Below, one piece after another: positions 31,515-38,209 of a stretch of DNA of 64,000 bases (position 1 is the stretch's first letter; each line of letters opens with the position of its first letter). Source of the stretch: Candidatus Zipacnadia bacterium. GTDB taxonomy: Bacteria > Armatimonadota > Zipacnadia > Zipacnadales > UBA5352. Where the stretch lies: the NCBI GenBank assembly GCA_029820945.1, contig JALGUJ010000007.1, forward strand, positions 1 to 64,000, in the 5' to 3' direction. The notes under the pieces are model-generated. The model was not told the origin of the DNA and did not search any database. It was given only the letters and a program-made list of their open reading frames with translations. The position numbers and the translations under genes were made by a program.

Positions 31515-33334
31515 TGTGCCGCCACCTCCGCCTCGCGGTCCGCTGCCTGAGGGTAGACCGCCAGCGCTCCGTGCCAGCGGCGGATGGCGTCCACCCGCTC
31601 ATCGTCATCGCCGGGAAGCTGCAGCGGCCTGCCGCGCGCATCCACGATCAGCCCAACCACCCCGCCGCTGACCTCGGTTTCGAGCGCGCGGCCGCGCCCG
31701 GCCCCGGCGTCAAAGCCACGAGCGGGCTCGACCCTCACCCGCGCCGTCCCGCCCTCGCCCAGGGGCAGCAGCGCCATCTCGCCGCCCACGACCTCGACCG
31801 GCTCGCCGCCCGGCGGGTGCATGGTGACCCTCACGCAGGGCCGGCCTGCACGCGCGCGGCCCGCGGGCGCGATGCACGTGCCCAGCGGGATCAGGCAGTC
31901 GCGGTAGAAGACCTCGGTGGCCGCCTGCTCGTTGATGGTGGAGAGCACGCCGAGCTGCGGCATCATGAAGATGCTGTCCACCGCCAGGCGGGTGATCCCC
32001 TCGGGCTCGAAGGCGTCGATCATCATCAGCGCGGCCTGGCTGCGCCGCGGCGCGTGGGACAGCACGCCGCCCGAGCCAACGATCAGGTCCAGCGCCATCA
32101 TGTCCACGAGGGTCTCCGCGCCCGCCGCACCGAAGGCGTCGGCTATGTCTCGCTGGCGCTGCACGCCCTTGAGCTCGGTGGCCAGCATCTTGTGCTGCTC
32201 GAAGGCGAGGCGCAGCGCCTCGCGGGCCGCCGCGTGCTCGATGGTCAGGTCGTACAGCGTCTGCGGGATGGTCGTGGGCCGGATCATCTTATTGCGGATG
32301 TCGTTGCCCAGCCGGCGCGGGTCCGGATGTGCCGCCACCCATCGCAGCACGTTGTCCAGCCCCGCCTCGGCCAGCACGTTCGAGATGGAGTAGCTCATCC
32401 CCAGGTTGGCGCTGACCGTGCGGTTGAAGGTCCCCTGGAAGACGGAGAAGACGTCCGTGGTGGCGCCGCCGATGTCCACGCCCAGGACGTTGATGCCCTC
32501 GCGGGCGGCGATGGCCTCGATCAGCGAGCCCACCGCCGCCGGCGTGGGCATGATCTCCGCGTCGGTCCAGCCCATCAGCATCGGGTAGCCCGGCGCCTGG
32601 GCCATGACGTGCTGCAGGAACAGCTCCTGTATCTCCCCGCGCGCCGGTGCCAGGTTCTCGCGCTCCATGGTGGGCCGCAGGTTCTCCACGACCGTGAGCT
32701 GCGCGCTGCGCTCCAGGGCCTGTCGCACCGGGTCGCGCGCGTCCTCGTTCCCGGCGAAGATGACGGGCAGCTCGTACTCCGCGCCAAGGCGCGCCCGGGG
32801 GTTAGCCGCGGCCACCAGCTCCGCCATCTCGACGACCTTGCGCACCTCCCCGCCGTCCACCCCTCCGGAGATCAGGATCATATCTGGCCGCAGCTCGCGC
32901 ATGCGCTCGATGCGGTCGAAGTCACGCCGGCCGTCGTCGAGCGCGAGCACGTCCATCACGATGGCGCCCGCGCCCAGCGCGGCGCGCTCAGCGCTCTCCG
33001 CGGTCATCGACCGCACCAGCCCGACCACCATCACCTGCAGGCCGCCGCCGGCCGACGAGGTGGAGACGTAGGCGTCCACACCCTCCTCGCCCCGCTGGGG
33101 CCGAAGAATGCGCCCCTCCCGCACGAGCCTGCGCCCGGACAGCTCCTCGACCTCACGCACCGCGTTCAGCACCCCACGCGTCACGTCCTCGTAGGGCGCC
33201 TCGACAGTGGTCGGCGCCTCGCCACGCACCCGCAGCCGGTACTCCCCATCCACCAGTTCGATGAGGATGGCCTTGGTGGTGGTGGAGCCGCAGTCGGTGG
33301 CCAGAACTGAGCGCAGCGGTTCCTGCTCTGACAC
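31511..33334 (-). CDS. GlmL/MutL-type ASKHA-fold ATPase (glutamate mutase L-like), orphan
   Basis: VLATDCGSTTTKAILIE phosphate-1 motif; VLGVDIGGATTDVFSVF phosphate-2-like motif; GTG start at 33334 proposed. Confidence 0.8.
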   Translation of the reverse strand: MSEQEPLRSVLATDCGSTTTKAILIELVDGEYRLRVRGEAPTTVEAPYEDVTRGVLNAVREVEELSGRRLVREGRILRPQRGEEGVDAYVSTSSAGGGLQVMVVGLVRSMTAESAERAALGAGAIVMDVLALDDGRRDFDRIERMRELRPDMILISGGVDGGEVRKVVEMAELVAAANPRARLGAEYELPVIFAGNEDARDPVRQALERSAQLTVVENLRPTMERENLAPARGEIQELFLQHVMAQAPGYPMLMGWTDAEIMPTPAAVGSLIEAIAAREGINVLGVDIGGATTDVFSVFQGTFNRTVSANLGMSYSISNVLAEAGLDNVLRWVAAHPDPRRLGNDIRNKMIRPTTIPQTLYDLTIEHAAAREALRLAFEQHKMLATELKGVQRQRDIADAFGAAGAETLVDMMALDLIVGSGGVLSHAPRRSQAALMMIDAFEPEGITRLAVDSIFMMPQLGVLSTINEQAATEVFYRDCLIPLGTCIAPAGRARAGRPCVRVTMHPPGGEPVEVVGGEMALLPLGEGGTARVRVEPARGFDAGAGRGRALETEVSGGVVGLIVDARGRPLQLPGDDDERVDAIRRWHGALAVYPQAADREAEVAAQ

Positions 33335-33444
33335 GGGCCTATGCGGTCCTTCCCGAGGGAGTTCGCATCGTGAGCGCACGTATTCGCGTTGCGGAGGGCG
33401 GATACCTTCACGGCGCGCCGCGCGAGGGCCTGGCACGGTCGCCG

Positions 33445-33732
33445 TCAGCCGTCGTCGCCGGCGAGGCGCTCCTCCTCCAGCTCCTCGAGACGGTCAACCA
33501 GCCAGCGCACGTTCTCGCGGTCTTCGATGGCCTCGCGGAAGACCTCGTAGTCGGGGGCATCGAGCATGACGGTCAACAGCGGCTGGATGAATGCGAGGGC
33601 CTGGCCGGCAACGAAGGAGAGGGGCTGGATGGACTCGAAGAGGAAGATCGCCGGCGAGCACATGCCCCGCCTGGCAACCTCGCGCGCGACCCGCTCCAGC
33701 ACCTCGCGCTGGCGCACGCGCTCGGCGTCCAT
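33445..33732 (-). CDS. Small (95 aa) protein of unknown function in the GlmL-like operon
   Basis: AIFLFESIQPLSFVAGQALAFIQPLLTVML hydrophobic core; tight spacing to both neighbours. Confidence 0.65.
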   Translation of the reverse strand: MDAERVRQREVLERVAREVARRGMCSPAIFLFESIQPLSFVAGQALAFIQPLLTVMLDAPDYEVFREAIEDRENVRWLVDRLEELEEERLAGDDG

Positions 33733-33734
33733 GG

Positions 33735-34187
33735 CTACAGCCGCCGATCCTCAAGCTTGTCGGAGGGCAGGTAGCGTTGGACGAACTGCAGGGCCTGATC
33801 CATGTCGTGGGGGGCGTAGAGCACCAGGACGGAGGGCCGGTGGGGCTGCTTGAAGACCAGCCGCAGCTCGCCCTCGCTGAGCCGCCAGCTCTCGAACTCG
33901 GTCCATCGATACTCGACGTAGTAGAACGGCCCGTGGACCTGAAGCACCTCCGGCTCCAGCACGTAGGTGTACGATGCGTAGAAGGGGATCAGCGCTAGAG
34001 TCACGAAGCCGACGGCCAGCGCGGCGTAGCTGGGCCCGTAGTACATGTTGACCGCGACGGCGAGCACGAACTCGAAGATCACCAGCAGCGCGCAGAGGAG
34101 GGGCGCTTCCGCGGCTCGCCGCGACGACCAAACCAGCTTCGCTCGCCCCGCGGGCTGGTCACGGGGCTCGGCACGGTCATCGTTCAC
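33735..34187 (-). CDS. Two-TM membrane protein with PH-like C-terminal domain
   Basis: PLLCALLVIFEFVLAVAVNMYYGPSYAALAVGFVTLALIPFYASYTYVLEPEVLQVHGPFYYVEYRW. Confidence 0.7.
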   Translation of the reverse strand: MNDDRAEPRDQPAGRAKLVWSSRRAAEAPLLCALLVIFEFVLAVAVNMYYGPSYAALAVGFVTLALIPFYASYTYVLEPEVLQVHGPFYYVEYRWTEFESWRLSEGELRLVFKQPHRPSVLVLYAPHDMDQALQFVQRYLPSDKLEDRRL

Positions 34188-35149
34188 CCCACGGTGACCA
34201 TCTCCCCGTCGCTCGCAACCACGAGTTCGGCCAGCCGCATAGCCTCCACGGCGTCGGCCATGGTCGCAGCGGGCTCGGCCTCCCCCAGGACCGATCTTGC
34301 GAACTGTCCGATCTCCGGCAGGTAGCCGCGGAGATGCCCCATCGTGCTCTCCACGCCGCCAGGACAGGCGCCAGGCCGCCAGGTCATCGTCTCGTCCGTG
34401 TCGCGCCGGCGCAGCGTCAGCGCCAGCCGGTCCTCCACCGTCGCGACTGCATCCCGACTGGCGACCGTGAGGCGCTCCCGCGGGCAGGCGGACGGGGCCG
34501 AGAAGCTGAGACTGCCCAACGCGCCTGATGCAAAACGCAGCACCACCGACGCCGAGGCCTGGCGGTCATCCTGCCGCACCGTGCCGAGCTGCGTCACGTC
34601 GCCGCCGAGGTGCCGCAGCAGGTCGAGCATGTGCGGCAAATCATGGATCAGCGGCTCCTCGTGCCCGGACCTCTCGGGCGGCCACCACACCGCCTCAAGC
34701 GAGACCGGCTGCCCGAAGTCCTGCGCACCCACGACCTCCGCGAGCCGCCGGTAGGCAGGAGCGAAGCGCATCATAAGCCCGACCTGGGCGAGGACGCCCC
34801 GTTCCGCCGCCAGGTCGGCGATGCGCCGGGCCTCCGCCGCCGTTGGAGCGGGTGGCGCCTCGACCCACACATGGCGGCCAAGCTCGATCGCGATCGACGC
34901 GGCCTCGGCATGCATCTCGGGAGGGCCGCAGACCAAGACCGCATCCACGTCCATCTCCTCGATCATCCTGCGCAGGTCCTGATAGGACCTGTAAGCGCCG
35001 AAGCGCCGCGTCATCCGCTGTGCCAGCCGCTTGTCGAGATCGCAGACGGCCGCCAGGTCCAGTCCCGCCCGCCGCACCGCCGGCAACAGCACCTCCGTCG
35101 CGTGCACGCCACAGCCGATAAAGCCGACTCTCACGTCGTTGAGGTCCAT
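34184..35149 (-). CDS. Gfo/Idh/MocA family oxidoreductase
   Basis: VRVGFIGCGVHATEVLLPAVRRAGLDLAAVCDLD; start at 35149; 4-nt overlap with downstream gene. Confidence 0.88.
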   Translation of the reverse strand: MDLNDVRVGFIGCGVHATEVLLPAVRRAGLDLAAVCDLDKRLAQRMTRRFGAYRSYQDLRRMIEEMDVDAVLVCGPPEMHAEAASIAIELGRHVWVEAPPAPTAAEARRIADLAAERGVLAQVGLMMRFAPAYRRLAEVVGAQDFGQPVSLEAVWWPPERSGHEEPLIHDLPHMLDLLRHLGGDVTQLGTVRQDDRQASASVVLRFASGALGSLSFSAPSACPRERLTVASRDAVATVEDRLALTLRRRDTDETMTWRPGACPGGVESTMGHLRGYLPEIGQFARSVLGEAEPAATMADAVEAMRLAELVVASDGEMVTVG

Positions 35150-35759
35150 CCGCGTCTCGTGTCCCCCGATGGTCCGAATGGTCGCTCCATCGGCGTATTC
35201 GGCGCCGGGCAACCCGCTCCCTTCGCCTTCGGCGAACCACCTTCGGACTCCGGCGTCGGCCACAGGTATCTTACCCCGCTGGCGGGTCGAGCTACTCCGC
35301 TATGTCACGACTCCTCTGCATCCTGCCGTACGTGGCGTTCTTGCCGCTGCGTCCTGGGCGCTCCGCGCGGTCGTCGAGCTGCGAGCCGGACCTACGCGGG
35401 GTCGGCGGCCGTTTGCCGTTCTCGTTTGTCGTTGCGGTCCTTGCCGTGGTCGCCCTCGTTGCCGTCGTCGCCGCCGTTCGCCGTGTTGTAGGGCGCGGAC
35501 CCGCGCCGCGCCTGGCGTTGCCGTTGATGCCGCTCACCACCGCGACCCTCCGGGACAGCCTGGGTGGGTCCGTGCCACGGGCGCCTCGCCCGTAGGCCGT
35601 TTGCTCGCACGCGCCGAACGGGCACCCAACGGATGACGTCTATCAGTACGAGCCTGACGAGGCGACGAGCATACCCTTCGGAGGCTCCTCATGTGACGCC
35701 ATCCCTCGGAGCATCGATGGCGGCGGCACCCGAAGCGGACTTCCGCGATCGCTGCGGTT

Positions 35760-35776
35760 TACTATTGACACTAGTA
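35760..35776 (+). promoter_or_regulatory. Operator-like half-palindrome O1a overlapping the -35 box
   Basis: TACTAT-TGACA-CTAGTA (10/12 to TACTAC-N5-GTAGTA). Confidence 0.5.
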
Positions 35777-35793
35777 GTGAGATCGTGTATACT
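35765..35793 (+). promoter_or_regulatory. Consensus sigma-70 promoter
   Basis: TTGACA - 17 bp - TATACT. Confidence 0.8.
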
Positions 35794-35806
35794 ACAGGCC
35801 GTAGTA
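35790..35806 (+). promoter_or_regulatory. Operator-like palindrome O1b
   Basis: TACTAC-AGGCC-GTAGTA, perfect 6-bp arms, overlaps the -10 box end. Confidence 0.75.
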
Positions 35807-35821
35807 GGAGACTGGCGCGCC

Positions 35822-36265
35822 ATGGAGCGAGTGAGGATGGATCGAATCGCGATCGCAGTCCTTGTCATCGGGGCTATCGCCGGTGGCACCGCCGCCCTCG
35901 CGCAGGGGACGACGACAATGTGGTACATCGGGCCCTTCGAGGGTGAGGTCACGGTCAAGGACGGACAGACCCCGGGAACGCCCGGCTACTACTACCACCC
36001 TGAGCCCACACCGACGCCGACCTTCGCCGAGCGCTACGAGCACCCCGTGCGCTGCCAGCACTGCGGGCACTGGCGGGAGCTGGGCGAGGCGTGCCCGTGG
36101 TGCGGCTGCCAGCCCGCTCCGTACGAGCAGGCGCAGGCGCGCAGGGGCGCCGTCTACTCCCCGTACCCCATTCCCGGGCAGTACTGGTACGACAGGCCGA
36201 TGCGCAGCACCACCGGCCCCAAGCACGGGATGGGTTGGCCCTACCTGGGAGCCAGGTACCAGTGA
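35822..36265 (+). CDS. Small secreted protein with zinc-ribbon-like Cys motif
   Basis: MERVRMDRIAIAVLVIGAIAGGTAALAQG signal peptide; CQHCGHWRELGEACPWCGC. Confidence 0.75.
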   Translation: MERVRMDRIAIAVLVIGAIAGGTAALAQGTTTMWYIGPFEGEVTVKDGQTPGTPGYYYHPEPTPTPTFAERYEHPVRCQHCGHWRELGEACPWCGCQPAPYEQAQARRGAVYSPYPIPGQYWYDRPMRSTTGPKHGMGWPYLGARYQ

Positions 36266-36308
36266 TGCCGGGGGACGCCCGATCCAGCGACATGGAGGAG
36301 AGCGCGCC

Positions 36309-36722
36309 ATGAGACGGGTGGTCTGCACCATCGCAATTGGGTGCGCGCTGGCGCTCGGCCTGACGCTGCACGCAGAGGCCCAGCAGCGGCCTGAACAGGC
36401 GCCCCGGGACATCATAGGGCGCCGCATCCAGGGATGGACGGGGAGCGACAGGCCGTACTTCCAGCCGACCCACAGGCCCTTCCAGAGCAGCTACGCGCGC
36501 CGCGTCCGGCGGCAGATGCAGGAGATGTGGCGCGACACGCCGGCCGGGGCGGGCGCGCGCCGCTGGCAGATGCGGTTCGACTCGGAGCGCTCGGCCTGCG
36601 ATTCGGGGCTGGTGCACGCATGGGGCCCGCAGGTTCGCTGCACGCGCATCGTCAAGCGCCACCTCTGGTGCCCGGGCGAGAGCCGGCAGTGGCGGTACGG
36701 CCGGGCCCGGCGTGGCCGGTAG
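36309..36722 (+). CDS. Small secreted basic protein, unknown function
   Basis: MRRVVCTIAIGCALALGLTLHAEAQ signal peptide; ATG 36309. Confidence 0.7.
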   Translation: MRRVVCTIAIGCALALGLTLHAEAQQRPEQAPRDIIGRRIQGWTGSDRPYFQPTHRPFQSSYARRVRRQMQEMWRDTPAGAGARRWQMRFDSERSACDSGLVHAWGPQVRCTRIVKRHLWCPGESRQWRYGRARRGR

Positions 36723-36816
36723 ACCCCGGTGACACGCCGGCGGGCGAAGATTCGGAGCAAGCGCGCAGGCCCTGTAACCTTGGTATCCCGACAGTCGAAT
36801 GAACACCGGACGTAGC

Positions 36817-36833
36817 TACTACGTCCAATAGTA
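36817..36833 (+). promoter_or_regulatory. Operator-like palindrome O2
   Basis: TACTAC-GTCCA-ATAGTA (11/12 to TACTAC-N5-GTAGTA). Confidence 0.65.
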
Positions 36834-36880
36834 GTGAAGGGACGCGAAGCTACGGCAGTCCCCTGAAAGGAGAGGCTGAG

Positions 36881-37357
36881 ATGGTGACCAGAGGCATGAT
36901 CCTGACCCTTGCATTCGTGGTGGCCTCGACCCTCACGCTGGGCGGGGTAGCCCCCCAGCCGGCCGAGGCGGACGACACCGGACGGATCCTTGCCGGCCTC
37001 GCCGCAGGCGCGCTCGTCTACGGCTTGCTCGGCGACCACGACAACGACCATTACCGCTCCCGCGGATACTACGACGGGAACCGGCAGAGCTGGACCCAAC
37101 ATCACGAGAACATCCGCAGGTACGGACATAGCGGCAGTCAACGCTCGTACCACCGTCAAGGCTCGTCGCAGCGCCGTGCCTACGAGCACGGCTGGCACAA
37201 CGGCTACGATCGCGGCTTCGATCACGGCCATGACGTCGGCTACCATCGCGGCTGGAACAATGGCTTCGACTACGGGTACGACCGTGGCTACGATCACGGC
37301 TTCGACGATGGCTACGACCGCGGGCGCCGGTCGAGTTGGGGCTGCTGGGGCTACTAG
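36881..37357 (+). CDS. Secreted protein with 12 tandem [aromatic/His]-x-x-Gly tetrapeptide repeats
   Basis: Signal/hydrophobic N-terminus, then YEHG WHNG YDRG FDHG HDVG YHRG WNNG FDYG YDRG YDHG FDDG YDRG. Confidence 0.8.
   Translation: MVTRGMILTLAFVVASTLTLGGVAPQPAEADDTGRILAGLAAGALVYGLLGDHDNDHYRSRGYYDGNRQSWTQHHENIRRYGHSGSQRSYHRQGSSQRRAYEHGWHNGYDRGFDHGHDVGYHRGWNNGFDYGYDRGYDHGFDDGYDRGRRSSWGCWGY
37181..37324 (+). repeat. 12 x 12-bp coding repeat encoding aromatic-x-x-Gly units
   Basis: Residues 101-148 of the 36881..37357 product. Confidence 0.85.
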
Positions 37358-37369
37358 CGACGCATCCCA

Positions 37370-37398
37370 GGCCTCGCAGACACGCGAGGCCGCTTTTT
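37370..37398 (+). terminator. Rho-independent terminator
   Basis: GGCCTCGC-agacac-GCGAGGCC then GCTTTTT. Confidence 0.9.
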
Positions 37399-37408
37399 CG
37401 GCCCAAAC

Positions 37409-37425
37409 TACTACCGGCGGTAGTA
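37409..37425 (+). promoter_or_regulatory. Operator-like palindrome O3
   Basis: TACTAC-CGGCG-GTAGTA; arms extend to TACTACCG-g-CGGTAGTA. Confidence 0.75.
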
Positions 37426-37506
37426 ACAACGGGGAGGCAAGGACGAACCACCGGGCGTGATGACAACAAGCAAGCGCACGCATGCGCGGAGAGGCGGGTG
37501 AGTTCG

Positions 37507-38034
37507 ATGATCAGGACATTGCTGACTTCGCTCGCGGTGACAACTCTGGTGGTGGTCCCGGCCCTTGCGGGCCTGGGCATGGACGCGGTGTCGGCCAACC
37601 CCGACTTCGGCGACCCGCAGTTCGTGTGGCACCTGCAGCAGGACGTGGGCCTGGCTGATCGTCCAGCACAGGGCAAGCGGCCCTGCCCCACGGTGCGCGG
37701 CGTGCCCATCCCGACCTCGTGGGGCCACCAGTGGCGGCCGCAGAACGAGTGGATGCGCTACGTGGACCGCCACGGCTACCCGCCCAAGTGCAAGCGCTGC
37801 GACGCCACCGAGACGCCGGATCAGAAGTGGCAGAGCCACGTGCAGCGCTACCGGGCGTTCCTGATCAACCATCCGTATGACGGCGGCCGCAACTGGCACA
37901 GGATACACAGCCACTTCGTCCAGTACATGGAGCAGAACTGGTACAACTACTGGCACCGGCTGCGCTACGGCAGTAACCCGGACAACCACACGAGCCACTA
38001 CTATGGATGGGGATGGGGGCGCGAGGGATGGTGA
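37507..38034 (+). CDS. Secreted protein with CxxC motif, aromatic/His-rich C-terminus; unknown function
   Basis: MIRTLLTSLAVTTLVVVPALAGLGMDAVSA signal; CKRCDATETP; HSHFVQYMEQNWYNYWHRLRYG. Confidence 0.75.
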   Translation: MIRTLLTSLAVTTLVVVPALAGLGMDAVSANPDFGDPQFVWHLQQDVGLADRPAQGKRPCPTVRGVPIPTSWGHQWRPQNEWMRYVDRHGYPPKCKRCDATETPDQKWQSHVQRYRAFLINHPYDGGRNWHRIHSHFVQYMEQNWYNYWHRLRYGSNPDNHTSHYYGWGWGREGW

Positions 38035-38074
38035 TACCTGCCAACCCCGGCTGAGCCGGGACGATCTCCAGCCA

Positions 38075-38104
38075 GCGGGCCCGTCTCGTGAGAGGCGGGC
38101 CCGC
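38075..38104 (+). terminator. Strong hairpin, probable terminator (no U tract)
   Basis: GCGGGCCCGTCTC-GTGA-GAGGCGGGCCCGC: 13-bp stem (one G-T), GNRA loop. Confidence 0.65.
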
Positions 38105-38209
38105 CCACGTGCCCCCGCAGGAATCCCCGCTGCGCTCGCGAACCTGCCTACCAGCCGCCTTCCACTCAAAGGCGACCCGTCACTGCCGGCGATGCGAGGT
38201 GATCGTCTC

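Noticed and set aside
31571-33310. 579-aa plus-strand ORF
   Set aside because: Antisense to the GlmL-like ATPase with intact nucleotide motifs.
35292-35625. Small Thr/Arg- or Asn/Asp/Gly-rich minus-strand ORFs
   Set aside because: Low-complexity, no ribosome site or homology cue; intergenic repeat-like sequence is a simpler explanation.
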